A model generated the notes under the pieces. That model made no database searches. It saw only the letters and a program-made list of their open reading frames with translations, and was not told where the DNA came from. 64,000 nucleotides of DNA from Candidatus Methanomassiliicoccus intestinalis Issoire-Mx1 (GTDB taxonomy: Archaea; Thermoplasmatota; Thermoplasmata; Methanomassiliicoccales; Methanomassiliicoccaceae). The position numbers were made by a program, and so were the translations under genes. Positions 1 to 8,433 of the stretch are shown here, one piece after another. The stretch lies in contig NC_021353.1 in NCBI RefSeq assembly GCF_000404225.1, positions 868,001 through 932,000 of the forward strand, read 5' to 3'. The first letter of the stretch is position 1, and each line of letters starts with the position of its first letter.

Positions 1-2
1 TT

Positions 3-665
3 GGCACTATATTACACGTGTCGGTCGATGGTACATATGCCGGCTATATCTCCATTTCAGATAAATTAAAGCCAGATGCATTTGAAGCAGTAACGAAATT
101 GAAATCTAAGAATGTTAAAAAGGTTGTAATGCTGACAGGAGACTCTGATTTAGTTGGAACTAGAATCGCTAAAAAACTGAATATTGATGAAGTATACACA
201 GACTTACTCCCCGCCGACAAGGTCGAAAAGGTAGAAGAGCTGATTAATCAGAAATCTGAAAAAGGCATTCTTACCTTTGTAGGAGATGGGATAAATGATG
301 CACCAGTACTCGCAAGAGCTGATATTGGAGTTGCGATGGGAGGCATGGGTTCAGATGCGGCAATAGAAGCAGCAGATGTAGTCATAATGACTGATGAACC
401 ATCCAAAATCATCGATGCTATTGGTATCTCAAAAAGGACTCTGGGAATTGTTTATCAAAACATTGCTTTTGCATTAATTGTGAAAATTGTTGTACTCATA
501 CTTGCTGCATTTGGTATGGCAAATATGTGGGAAGCTATATTCGCAGATGTTGGAGTCTCGATCATCGCGATTCTCAATTCCTTTAGAGCACTATGGGTTG
601 GAAACTCAGTAAATGCAGATCTCAGTAGTTCAATACCAAGCTCTGAAGGTACTGAAATAGCATAA
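3..665 (+). CDS. Heavy-metal P1B-type ATPase, C-terminal part (5' end outside window)
   Basis: C-terminal 220 residues of a P-type metal-exporting ATPase; the frame is open to the window edge, so the GTG at 18 is not the start. Visible are the end of the P domain with TGDS and GDGINDAP (the Mg-binding hinge), followed by two membrane segments. The last helix has the FADVGVSIIAILNSFRAL pattern seen in Zn/Cd/Pb exporters (P1B-2, CadA/ZntA), where the Asp is a metal ligand. It should pump a divalent heavy metal out of the cytoplasm at the expense of ATP. The metal-binding N-terminus, CPC-type motif and phosphorylation DKTGT lie outside, so metal specificity rests on the last helix only. Confidence 0.9.
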   Translation, partial: GTILHVSVDGTYAGYISISDKLKPDAFEAVTKLKSKNVKKVVMLTGDSDLVGTRIAKKLNIDEVYTDLLPADKVEKVEELINQKSEKGILTFVGDGINDAPVLARADIGVAMGGMGSDAAIEAADVVIMTDEPSKIIDAIGISKRTLGIVYQNIAFALIVKIVVLILAAFGMANMWEAIFADVGVSIIAILNSFRALWVGNSVNADLSSSIPSSEGTEIA

Positions 666-793
666 ACACGAGGATAAATAATCAGACTCAAAAACTCTTG
701 AGCACGAATCATGGGGTTTTTGAGTACTTTTTTCAATTTTTTTCCATTCTTAAAGCGAACCTAAATATATGGGGAGCTAAATTAGCGTCCAAA

Positions 794-890
794 GCCGGGA
801 TGACAGAGCGGCCATGTGGCGGACTGCAGAGATGCAGTTTGCATACACAGTTATCCGTACACCCGAGTTCAAATCTCGGTCCCGGCCCCA
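794..890 (+). tRNA. tRNA-Cys (GCA) with a 23-nt intron, CCA encoded
   Basis: The acceptor stem GCCGGGA pairs with TCCCGGC, and the T-arm stem CCGAG pairs with CTCGG. The anticodon stem GCGGA/TCCGT only forms if bases 830-852 are removed, giving the loop CTGCAGA with anticodon GCA at 826-828. The intron lies at the canonical archaeal site after base 37, and CTGCA/TGCAG can form the central helix of a bulge-helix-bulge for the splicing endonuclease. The exon core GCGGACTGCAG-ATCCG equals known archaeal tRNA-Cys. The base before CCA (discriminator, 887) is C, whereas U is usual in tRNA-Cys. cysE and cysS follow directly on the same strand. Confidence 0.9.
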
Positions 891-941
891 TTTTTTGTGC
901 ATTTAGGCAAATCTACATATCATCGGGTGTGATGTCGTATT

Positions 942-1589
942 ATGGACTGGAAGGCTGACGTATATACAGTTCTGGAGCGGGATCCGGCTCCACGATCCTT
1001 TGGAGAAGCACTTATGTTCAGCCAAGGCCTTCACGCCATTTTGATGCAGAGAATATCTCATAATCTGTATCTAAGGGGGCAATATAAAATTGCCAGGCTT
1101 ATAAATTATTGGTCTCGGGTTCTCACCGGTGCTGACATACATCCAGGAGCAACGATTGGTAAAGGTTTTTTCATCGATCATGCAACAGGTGTTGTAATCG
1201 GAGAAACCACAATCATCAATGATAACGTTTCAATTTTTCAAGGTGTAACATTAGGTGGAGTTTCAACGTCTAAGAAAAAAAGGCACCCTACTATTGGAAA
1301 TAACGTTACAATTGGAGCAAATGCATCTGTGCTTGGGGATATAACAATCGGGGACAATGTTAAAATCGGAGCCGGCTCAGTAGTGGTAAAAGATGTTCCT
1401 CCAAACACTACAGTGGTAGGGATTCCTGGGAGAGTTGTAAAACGGAATGGTGAAAGAGAAAAAGTTTTAGACCTCACTCATGAAAATCTTCCTGATCCTT
1501 TAATCGATACCATTGCAGATTTGGTGAATTCAATAAGCGCACTTGAGAAAAAAGTAGAGGAACTTGAGGAAAAACTAAAAAAGGACTAA
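942..1589 (+). CDS. cysE: Serine O-acetyltransferase
   Basis: Transfers an acetyl group from acetyl-CoA to L-serine, the first step of O-acetylserine-dependent cysteine synthesis in the cytoplasm. After a short helical N-terminus, residues about 65-175 form a left-handed beta-helix of hexapeptide repeats. It contains the family signatures DHATGVVIGET (active-site His) and GVTLGG, and ends in a charged coiled coil (ALEKKVEELEEKLKKD). At 215 residues it matches the shorter SAT class. The ATG at 942 begins just after tRNA-Cys, and cysS follows after 20 bp, so it probably shares a transcript with cysS. No O-acetylserine sulfhydrylase is present in the window. Confidence 0.92.
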   Translation: MDWKADVYTVLERDPAPRSFGEALMFSQGLHAILMQRISHNLYLRGQYKIARLINYWSRVLTGADIHPGATIGKGFFIDHATGVVIGETTIINDNVSIFQGVTLGGVSTSKKKRHPTIGNNVTIGANASVLGDITIGDNVKIGAGSVVVKDVPPNTTVVGIPGRVVKRNGEREKVLDLTHENLPDPLIDTIADLVNSISALEKKVEELEEKLKKD

Positions 1590-1609
1590 CCATTCCCATC
1601 ATATGTGGA

Positions 1610-3013
1610 GTGAAAAAAGTGGCTCTCAAGATATTTAATACGCTGTCTAAGCAGGAAGAAGAGTTCGTACCGATTGAAGACAATAAAGTCAAAATGTATG
1701 TGTGCGGGGTCACTGTCTATGATGACATTCACATGGGTCATGCGAGATCCATCATTGTCTTTGATATGATCGCCAAGTATCTTAGATATCGCGGATATGA
1801 TGTAACACACCTTACAAACTTCACGGATGTGGACGATAAGATCATCAATCGTGCTGCAGAGCTTGGAATTGATCCTCTGCAGCTATCTAGAAATTATATC
1901 GATAGGTATCTTGAAGATATAGACAGGCTTGGCGTGAGGAGAGCTGATGCATATCCAAAAGCATCTGAAAACATTGATCAAATCATCTGCATGATTGAGA
2001 AAATAATAGCTAACGGGTATGGGTATGTAGCAGATGATGGCAGCGTATACTTTTCAGTGGAAGCTGTATCAGATTATGGAAGACTTACTGGTCAAAAACT
2101 AGAAGACATGCAGGCAGGTGCAAGAATAGACGTTAATGAGTCTAAACGCAATCCATATGATTTTGCACTTTGGAAAGCTGCAAAGCCTGGAGAAATATCA
2201 TGGACCAGCCCCTGGGGAGAAGGTCGGCCTGGTTGGCATATCGAATGCTCTGCTATGTGTACTGAATATCTGGGGGAAACGATTGACATTCATGGAGGCG
2301 GCAATGATCTGATATTTCCGCATCATGAAAATGAGATTCTGCAGTCCGAGGCTGCAAATAAAAAACCATTGGCTAATTATTGGATTCACAATGGGATGTT
2401 ACAAGTGCAGGATGCAAAGATGTCTAAGTCTTTGAAGAATTTCTTCACGCTCAGAGATATAATGGAGAAGTATTCAAAAGAGGAAATCAGATTTTATGTT
2501 CTTTCTGCACATTATAGGGGACCACAGATATATTCTGAATCTGCTCTAGATGAAGCGGCAGCTAGTCTAAAAAGAATAACAAACGTAGTCAGAGAGCTGC
2601 GTGATTCTGCTGGAAAATTTGCAGGAACTGAAGATGCAGATGGAATAGCGGCTCACTTCCATGATAAATTTATTGAATCTATGGATCAGGATTTCAATTC
2701 GAGAGCTGCAATTTCAGAGCTTTTTGAACTTGTGAAAGAAACAAATAAACTCATATCTTCCAATGAGTTGAGTAATCAAGGTGCTGAAAATATACTGTCT
2801 GTATTGGAAGAAATGGATAGTGTATTTGGAATTCTTCCAGTATCTGCTTCAGAAAATGTTTCAGATGATCTAATTCAAATTCTTGTTGATGTTAGATCAG
2901 AACTTAGGAAACTGAAACAGTATGCTCTAGCTGATTCTATACGAGATCGATTAAAAGAATGTGGAATTGAATTACAGGATTCTGCGGAAGGCGTAAAATG
3001 GATTCATACATGA
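1610..3013 (+). CDS. cysS: Cysteinyl-tRNA synthetase
   Basis: Class I aminoacyl-tRNA synthetase that charges tRNA-Cys. The HIGH-type motif reads HMGHARS near residue 41 and the KMSKS loop is intact near residue 265. The zinc ligands are visible as C28 (YVCGVTVYDDIHMGH) with later WHIECSAMC and the HHENE segment. The C-terminal helical DALR-like domain is present. At 467 residues it is a normal full-length CysRS. The GTG start at 1610 gives the usual KKVALKIFNTLSKQEE beginning. Methanogens often use the indirect SepRS/SepCysS route; having CysRS with CysE suggests direct charging here. The gene lies 720 bp from a tRNA-Cys. Confidence 0.95.
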   Translation: MKKVALKIFNTLSKQEEEFVPIEDNKVKMYVCGVTVYDDIHMGHARSIIVFDMIAKYLRYRGYDVTHLTNFTDVDDKIINRAAELGIDPLQLSRNYIDRYLEDIDRLGVRRADAYPKASENIDQIICMIEKIIANGYGYVADDGSVYFSVEAVSDYGRLTGQKLEDMQAGARIDVNESKRNPYDFALWKAAKPGEISWTSPWGEGRPGWHIECSAMCTEYLGETIDIHGGGNDLIFPHHENEILQSEAANKKPLANYWIHNGMLQVQDAKMSKSLKNFFTLRDIMEKYSKEEIRFYVLSAHYRGPQIYSESALDEAAASLKRITNVVRELRDSAGKFAGTEDADGIAAHFHDKFIESMDQDFNSRAAISELFELVKETNKLISSNELSNQGAENILSVLEEMDSVFGILPVSASENVSDDLIQILVDVRSELRKLKQYALADSIRDRLKECGIELQDSAEGVKWIHT

Positions 3014-4032
3014 GGGCTATTAAAAAAGCAGAACTTTTGTCGGGAGGGCCCATTCACGTTTCTAAACACCTAACTCTGCCATTTCCGCTTTCAAAATCCA
3101 CAGCTGGTCCTGGAGCAGGATCAGCTTCATTGGTGATTGAGTTCGAAGGTATTCGTGTAAAAAAGGCAGTTACATGGGATGATGAGGTTTTTAGCTTAAA
3201 CGAGTCAGGTGGAAATTATTTTATAACAAAAAATGGAAAACCTTTTTTGGATAAAGTTTGTATAGGGCATACTCTGGCACATGCTCCAGAGCAGGCATTT
3301 TTTAATTTAGCTACCGAGTGTATTTACAATTGTAAGTTCTGTACATCCCCATCATTGAAAGAGCGGGGAGCCACAAAATCTCTGACTGATGAAAAGATCA
3401 TTTCCATGATTATGCATTATTCTGAACATGATGACCTCAAGGCAGTTGCCCTTACCTCAGCGGTGATATCCACACCTCAAGACACGATAGATAGAATGTC
3501 AAAAATTGTAAAGGATATAAGGGAAAAACTTCCTTTAATGCCCATTGGCGTAGAGCCCTATGTAGAAAAACGACAGCAAATTGAGCAGCTTAAAGCTGCT
3601 GGTGCTGATGAAATAAAATTAAACATTGAAACGTATGATAAATCTATTTTTGAAAAAGTATGTGGGGAGCAAGACATAGATCAGATAATCGAAAATATAA
3701 TCTCTGCAGTAGAAATCTTCGGCAGGGGAAAGGTAACTTCTAACATAATCTATGGAATGGGCGAGACTGATGAAAATGTACTTGCTGGATGTGAGTATTT
3801 AGCATCTTTAGGATGTGTCGCAACGCTTCGACCTCTGAGGCTTAATGATTTAAACAGACCACAAATGGAAGCAGCGCTCGGTCATTTAGAACCAGTAAAT
3901 CCTGAAAGGATGGTAAAACTTGCACAGAAATATAAACAGATGCTTATCAAATATGACCTTACTACATTCTCTTTTAAAACAATGTGTCATGAATGTACAT
4001 GCTGTGATATCGTGCCCTTCAGAGATATTTAG
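2998..4032 (+). CDS. Radical SAM protein of unknown substrate (biotin synthase-like fold)
   Basis: A 344-residue radical S-adenosylmethionine enzyme. The [4Fe-4S] motif is C-IYN-C-KF-C near residues 109-116, followed by a TIM-barrel-like core; NIIYGMGETDENV resembles the SAM-contacting strand of biotin synthase/HmdB/PylB relatives. A C-terminal cluster CHECTCC could bind another metal centre. The start at 2998 has a GGAAGG sequence at good spacing and overlaps the end of cysS by 16 bp; an ATG at 3010 in an ATGA overlap is the alternative. It ends with TAG, and the next in-frame stop is six codons later. The substrate cannot be told from the sequence; co-transcription with cysE-cysS is likely. 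Confidence 0.8.
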   Translation: MDSYMRAIKKAELLSGGPIHVSKHLTLPFPLSKSTAGPGAGSASLVIEFEGIRVKKAVTWDDEVFSLNESGGNYFITKNGKPFLDKVCIGHTLAHAPEQAFFNLATECIYNCKFCTSPSLKERGATKSLTDEKIISMIMHYSEHDDLKAVALTSAVISTPQDTIDRMSKIVKDIREKLPLMPIGVEPYVEKRQQIEQLKAAGADEIKLNIETYDKSIFEKVCGEQDIDQIIENIISAVEIFGRGKVTSNIIYGMGETDENVLAGCEYLASLGCVATLRPLRLNDLNRPQMEAALGHLEPVNPERMVKLAQKYKQMLIKYDLTTFSFKTMCHECTCCDIVPFRDI

Positions 4033-4043
4033 GCACGCCAAAC
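4028..4043. promoter_or_regulatory. Possible DtxR-type operator at the dtxR-feoB promoter
   Basis: Imperfect inverted repeat TTTAGGC-AC-GCCAAAC lying directly upstream of a TATA box (CTATATAA, 4043-4050), about 27 bp before the regulator's ATG. The half site matches the one at the DUF3793 gene (48876-48893). Autoregulation of a metal-sensing regulator and its ferrous iron transporter is the natural reading, but it is inferred. Confidence 0.45.
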
Positions 4044-4070
4044 TATATAATCGCATCCTACTATTCGGAT

Positions 4071-4733
4071 ATGATGATATCTGAGAATATCGAAGATTAC
4101 CTCGCATGCATATATGATCTTTCGATAGATGGCGGAGTTGTTAAAACCAATCAGATAGCATCGAAGCTCAATATTTCTCCTGGCAGTGTTTCCGAGATGA
4201 TTAAAAAACTTTCATCTCTTGGATATGTATCATATGAGCAGTATAGGGGAGTATCTCTTACTGATGAAGGATTAACTATTGCGAGGAGAGTTAAAAGAAG
4301 ACACAGACTCTTAGAACGTTTTTTCGTAGATATTCTCGGAATGAAAACCGAAGAATCTCATGATGAGGCTATGAAACTTGAGCATACTGTATCTGATGAA
4401 TCTGTAGAAAGAATCTCGAAAATTCTTAGAGATCCTGTAGTATGCCCAGATGGGAATCCAATACCCCCTCCGGACATTCCACAGCCAGATGTCAGTGGTT
4501 TATCTGTTCAACTAGATACGCTGAAACAAGGGGAAGCGGCATCAATAACACACATTGCAAGTGAAGATCTGGACAGGGTACGCAGATTAATTTCTATGGG
4601 TTTTGTTCCAGGTCATGACATACAGATTGATGAAAAGGTTCCAGTAGGTGGTCCATTACTTGTAAGGATCGATGGTAGGCGCATAGCGCTGGCTAAAGAT
4701 ATGGCATCTCTTGTATGGGTTAGGAGGGCTTAA
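4071..4733 (+). CDS. DtxR-family metal-dependent regulator with FeoA-like domain
   Basis: A 220-residue iron/manganese-responsive repressor. Residues 1-65 are a winged helix (TNQIASKLNISPGSVSEMIKKL is the recognition region). Residues 65-140 form the metal-binding dimerisation domain, with the ligand pattern ESHDEAMKLEHTVSD typical of DtxR/MntR. Residues 150-220 are an SH3-like FeoA domain ending in IDGRRIALAKDMASLVWVRR. The stop codon abuts the feoB start, so both are translated from one mRNA. The TATA box 25-28 bp upstream suggests a leaderless transcript. It probably senses cytoplasmic Fe2+ and shuts off feoB. ATG at 4074 is an equally possible start. Confidence 0.9.
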   Translation: MMISENIEDYLACIYDLSIDGGVVKTNQIASKLNISPGSVSEMIKKLSSLGYVSYEQYRGVSLTDEGLTIARRVKRRHRLLERFFVDILGMKTEESHDEAMKLEHTVSDESVERISKILRDPVVCPDGNPIPPPDIPQPDVSGLSVQLDTLKQGEAASITHIASEDLDRVRRLISMGFVPGHDIQIDEKVPVGGPLLVRIDGRRIALAKDMASLVWVRRA

Positions 4734-6650
4734 TTGAAGATCGCTCTTGTCGGTAACCCTAATGTAGGCAAGTCCGTATTATTTACAAGAATGACTGGTG
4801 TTGGCGTTATAGCCTCAAACTATGCCGGCACTACGGTTGAATTTGAAGAAGCTACCGTTATTTTCAATGGAAAGACTATCACTGTATTTGACCTCCCAGG
4901 AACCTACTCTTTTTCCGGTGTTACTGAAGATGAGCAAGTAGCAATCGAACTTCTAGAGCAGAAATCTCCAGATCGTGTAATCTCCGTAGTTGATGCTACA
5001 AGACTCAGTCAAAGTCTAGTATTAACTCTACAATTGATTGAGTTGGGATACGATGTAGTTTTAGCTTTGAACTTTATGGATCAGGCTAAAAAACGGTATA
5101 CTATCGATGTGGAAATGCTGTCCTCAATCCTTAAGATTCCTGTTATTCCAATTACAGCCACCACTGGTGAAGGAACCGATCGTTTGATGAATGCCGTAGT
5201 CTCTGAAAAATCATATGTCTCAGATTATAAAATAAAATACGACGGGCACATCGAACAGTTTCTTGAAAAAAATTTTAAAGAAACCAGAACTGACGCTGGG
5301 TACCCTGAGAGAGGAGCAGCGATCAAGCTTCTTGAAGGAAACAGTCATTTCACAGACCAATTTTCAGATGAAACAAAGAAATTAGTGGAAGACTATAGAG
5401 TTGAATTTAAAGAACAGCATATGGAATCAATAGAAGTTCATATTGCCAGAGACCGGTATGGTGAATCCGGCAATATTGCTTCAAAAGTAATATCTGCCAA
5501 CGTAACTCAGAAGAGAAATTTTAAAGATAAAATTTCAGATATAACTCTGAAACCGATTACTGGTATACCCATATTGATTATTGTACTCATTACAATCTTT
5601 GTTTCAGTAATTTATATTGGGGGAGTTTTAGAAGATTTTCTCGTTGGACTTTATGAATTGTATCTGGGGCCTCTTTTTGATCAATTAGCATTACTGATCG
5701 GTGGTGAGATTGGGGAAGCTATTTCGGAAGGAATATATCTTTCAATAGAAGCAATACTTGCCATCGTAATACCATTTATAGTTGTATTCTACCTGATATT
5801 GGGTGTCCTGGAAGATTCTGGATACCTTCCCAGGGTAGCAATGTTGCTTGATGGGATAATGGTAAAATTAGGTTTGCATGGGAGGGCCATTATCCCGATG
5901 ATTGTCGGGACTGGTTGTAACGTACCAGCTATATTAGCGACTAGAACCTTAGAATCAAAACGGGAAAGATTAATCCTTTCAACCGTTATTGTAATGGCAG
6001 TTCCATGTTCAGCGCAGACAATAATTATAATTGGAACTGTAGGAACATACTCAGGTATATTTTGGGCCGCTTTGATATATTTAATTCTGCTTGGCATGAT
6101 ATTTATCTTAGGAAAGGTACTCCATAAGGTTCTGGATGATGAACCATGTGGTCTAACTATTGAGATACCAGATTTAACAATGCCTTCTGTGAAAAACGTT
6201 CTGTATAAAACGTGGGCAAGAACCAAGGACTTTATAACAATCGCCTTTCCATTGCTGTTAATTGGCAGTCTGGTTCTGGAATTTCTTATGGTTTATAATG
6301 TACTCGACGCTCTTGTAGATCCATTATCTCCATTTACTGTTGGATTCTTAGGGTTGCCAGCAATTATCATTATAGCACTGATTATGGGAGTTTTGCGAAA
6401 AGAGATGGCTCTACAGATCCTCTATGTGATATTTCCGATTACTGCAGGAATAGATCTTAGTCTTGCCTTATCTCCAGAACAAATGTTTGTGTTCGCATTG
6501 ATAATGGCTACATATATGCCGTGTATTGCGGTTCTAGCTGTATTACTAAAAGAATTTGGTATGAAGAATGCAGTACTGATATGCATTTCATCAATATGTC
6601 TATCATTCTTGCTTGGTGGATTAGCTCACTTCTTATTTATTGTGTTTTGA
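4734..6650 (+). CDS. feoB: Ferrous iron transport protein B
   Basis: Ferrous iron uptake permease of 638 residues. The N-terminal G domain has G1 GNPNVGKS, G3 DLPG and a G4-like NFMD. A helical insertion domain follows to about residue 265. Two Gate regions follow among about eight membrane helices, with conserved cysteine segments GTGCNVPAILATR and VPCSAQ. The TTG start directly follows the dtxR-feoA stop. Separate FeoA and FeoC genes are absent; the FeoA domain is fused to the regulator upstream. The last 25 bp overlap the end of the converging COG1325 gene. Confidence 0.95.
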   Translation: MKIALVGNPNVGKSVLFTRMTGVGVIASNYAGTTVEFEEATVIFNGKTITVFDLPGTYSFSGVTEDEQVAIELLEQKSPDRVISVVDATRLSQSLVLTLQLIELGYDVVLALNFMDQAKKRYTIDVEMLSSILKIPVIPITATTGEGTDRLMNAVVSEKSYVSDYKIKYDGHIEQFLEKNFKETRTDAGYPERGAAIKLLEGNSHFTDQFSDETKKLVEDYRVEFKEQHMESIEVHIARDRYGESGNIASKVISANVTQKRNFKDKISDITLKPITGIPILIIVLITIFVSVIYIGGVLEDFLVGLYELYLGPLFDQLALLIGGEIGEAISEGIYLSIEAILAIVIPFIVVFYLILGVLEDSGYLPRVAMLLDGIMVKLGLHGRAIIPMIVGTGCNVPAILATRTLESKRERLILSTVIVMAVPCSAQTIIIIGTVGTYSGIFWAALIYLILLGMIFILGKVLHKVLDDEPCGLTIEIPDLTMPSVKNVLYKTWARTKDFITIAFPLLLIGSLVLEFLMVYNVLDALVDPLSPFTVGFLGLPAIIIIALIMGVLRKEMALQILYVIFPITAGIDLSLALSPEQMFVFALIMATYMPCIAVLAVLLKEFGMKNAVLICISSICLSFLLGGLAHFLFIVF

Positions 6651-7081
6651 TATTTTTTATCGAGAATCATATCCAGTGTTTGTTTTATTGACGCCACTGC
6701 ATTTTCTCTATTTTGTGGATATGATTTTATCTTCCCTTTGACTGATATGACATCTTCGCCATTATTCAGCATTGGATTTCCAAGATATGCCTCTTGTTTA
6801 TCTAATCTCATGTAAAAAAATGATTCATCATCAACTCTAAGGTCAATTGTATCAATCAACTGTTTAATATCCTCTTCAGATAGTGAAATCAAAAAATCCT
6901 TTATATCTCTTGCATGGGTGATTTTAGTCTCAATTATTGTTATTGGATTTCCATGATATCCACAACTTTTGCTGCATGTAAGATCTTCAGATTTAGATAC
7001 ATTTATAACTGCTTTTTTAACACGGTCTTCGTTTTCTGTAGCGTGGGAAAATGCTCTAAATGAAATATTATCTATGTCCAT
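6626..7081 (-). CDS. COG1325-type predicted RNA-binding protein (exosome-related)
   Basis: A 151-residue archaeal protein of the COG1325 group, thought to bind RNA and often encoded near exosome or ribosome genes. It shows VKKAVINV, the central HGNPITIIE segment and the RLDKQEAYLGNPML stretch typical of this family. The frame stays open upstream to 7144, but that would run into the tRNA-Leu gene, so the ATG at 7081 (MDIDNISFRAFSHATENEDRV) is chosen. It converges on feoB with a 25-bp overlap. Biochemical function is not established. Confidence 0.75.
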   Translation of the reverse strand: MDIDNISFRAFSHATENEDRVKKAVINVSKSEDLTCSKSCGYHGNPITIIETKITHARDIKDFLISLSEEDIKQLIDTIDLRVDDESFFYMRLDKQEAYLGNPMLNNGEDVISVKGKIKSYPQNRENAVASIKQTLDMILDKKYQNTINKK

Positions 7082-7109
7082 AGTACGAACAACCGTCAAT
7101 ATTGTATAA

Positions 7110-7196
7110 TGGTGCAAGGGAAGGGATTTGAACCCTCGGACCACTAAGGACAGGATCCTAAGTCCTGCGCCGTTGGCCAGGCTTGGCTACCCTTGC
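7110..7196 (-). tRNA. tRNA-Leu (TAG), CCA encoded
   Basis: On the minus strand the acceptor stem GCAAGGG pairs with CCCTTGC, followed by A73 and an encoded CCA. The anticodon loop CTTAGGA between CAGGA and TCCTG gives anticodon TAG, reading CUA leucine codons. The long variable arm and A73 are typical for tRNA-Leu. No intron is needed to fold it. The downstream COG1325 gene begins 29 bp after it on the same strand. Confidence 0.93.
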
Positions 7197-7359
7197 AGAT
7201 GATATGGCAATGCGGAACTCATATATCAAAATGTTCTTAGGTGTGGCTGAAATCAATCTTCAATATTTGCATGGCTGATCCAGTGATGAAATTGCTTGCA
7301 CTATGCACTATTTTATAAACATATAGCTTAGTGTTGGAATTAAATTAATATAAAAATAA

Positions 7360-7383
7360 ATGTGTAGTCATCTGACTACACAT
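7360..7383 (-). terminator. Intrinsic-type terminator of the HdeD-like gene
   Basis: Perfect 10-bp inverted repeat ATGTGTAGTC/GACTACACAT with a 4-nt loop, ten bases past the stop of the minus-strand gene. On that strand it is followed by the T-rich tract TTATTTTTATATTAATTT. Confidence 0.7.
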
Positions 7384-7393
7384 AATATATTGT

Positions 7394-7933
7394 TTAGTTA
7401 GATTTTTTCATCTGGTAAGCACCAAGTAAGTTGATTAGACCAATGATTATCAGAAACGCTCCTATAATCATCATTACGATATTGGCGGCTAATCCAGGAT
7501 AGACTATTATGACAATGCCTAATACTATTGCGATAATGGCGATAACCAGATTGTACAGTTTTTCTCCCTTTAGACTGTCTTTTGCTATTGGCCACATCTC
7601 ATAGAGCTGGAACAGTCCGAATATGATTAAGAATGCAGCTAGAATATACATTAGTACATCTAAGAATGCAAATGATGCAATAATCATGATCAGACCGAGA
7701 ACTACATATAAAATTCCTACAAGTAGATCATGCGTATCCTTAGATTTCTGGGAGAAAGCATTGAATAGGATTGATAATCCATTCAGTAATGCAAATATAC
7801 CTAGGAGAATGATAATGACTTTTAATGTTCCTCCAGGATATACAAGTGCAATTATACCAATAACTACAGCTAATATTCCGAATATTAATCTTCCTTTGTA
7901 GTCATTAGCTACCATTTTATTCATAACATCCAT
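7394..7933 (-). CDS. HdeD/DUF308 family membrane protein
   Basis: A 179-residue integral membrane protein made of three repeats of two hydrophobic helices each. Each pair carries glycine-rich turns and a VYPG element (ALVYPGGTLKVIIILLG, IIVYPGLAANIVMMIIG), which marks the HdeD family. A GAGGTGAT ribosome site precedes ATG 7933. In bacteria HdeD is linked to acid resistance; in archaea its role is unknown. It stands alone, with its own terminator. Confidence 0.85.
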   Translation of the reverse strand: MDVMNKMVANDYKGRLIFGILAVVIGIIALVYPGGTLKVIIILLGIFALLNGLSILFNAFSQKSKDTHDLLVGILYVVLGLIMIIASFAFLDVLMYILAAFLIIFGLFQLYEMWPIAKDSLKGEKLYNLVIAIIAIVLGIVIIVYPGLAANIVMMIIGAFLIIIGLINLLGAYQMKKSN

Positions 7934-7939
7934 TTTATC

Positions 7940-8210
7940 ACCTCAAAAATCCTATATAGGATTTCTTAGTTTAACGGGGGATAGACCTAAAAATATTAAT
8001 ATTTTGACACATAAAATTCTATGAATCTATTCAAAAATTGAATGCTGGCGTATTAATCATTAACAATGTATTAAGTTTAACGATCAGAAAACACTGTTAC
8101 CACTGTGAATATCAATCATCTTCAATGATTGTTAAATAATGATAAATCACGTTGATCGTAAATTCATCCACGATTACAATCAATCATGTTGTTATCGTTT
8201 ATCAATCTTA
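7940..8210. other. AT-rich intergenic region with several inverted repeats
   Basis: No gene is seen. It holds CAATCAT-cttca-ATGATTG (around 8115-8135), and TTTAACGATCA near 8077 with a reverse-complement partner TTGATCGTAAA near 8152. More ATCAAT/TTATCG motifs lie before the end of the ribbon-helix-helix gene. Such dispersed half sites could be operators for that protein or for the HdeD promoter, but this is inference. Confidence 0.35.
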
Positions 8211-8214
8211 AAAC

Positions 8215-8433
8215 CTATATTTTTGGGCCGTTATCTCTATTTTTTACAATAGTAAGTTCCTTATCTATTCCTTTCAGTCGCTTGCGTTCATAAATATACC
8301 ATCGGATAAGCGTTAATGCTAAATCGCCTCGACCGTCATATGACTCTTCAGTAACTATCTCATCAATTTCAGGTATCAAGTTTTTAGGTATTAGCAACTT
8401 AACTGGTACCTTTGGGGGAAGCTTTTTGGGCAT
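8215..8433 (-). CDS. Small ribbon-helix-helix DNA-binding protein
   Basis: A 72-residue protein with an N-terminal beta strand (VPVKLLIPKNL) followed by two helices (IPEIDEIVTEES and GDLALTLIRWYIYERKRL). This is the layout of CopG/Arc-type ribbon-helix-helix regulators, which dimerise and insert the strand in the DNA major groove. A TATA-like TTTATAAG lies about 28 bp before the ATG, so the mRNA is probably leaderless. No toxin gene is adjacent on the same strand. Target unknown; the inverted repeats just downstream are candidates. Confidence 0.65.
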   Translation of the reverse strand: MPKKLPPKVPVKLLIPKNLIPEIDEIVTEESYDGRGDLALTLIRWYIYERKRLKGIDKELTIVKNRDNGPKI

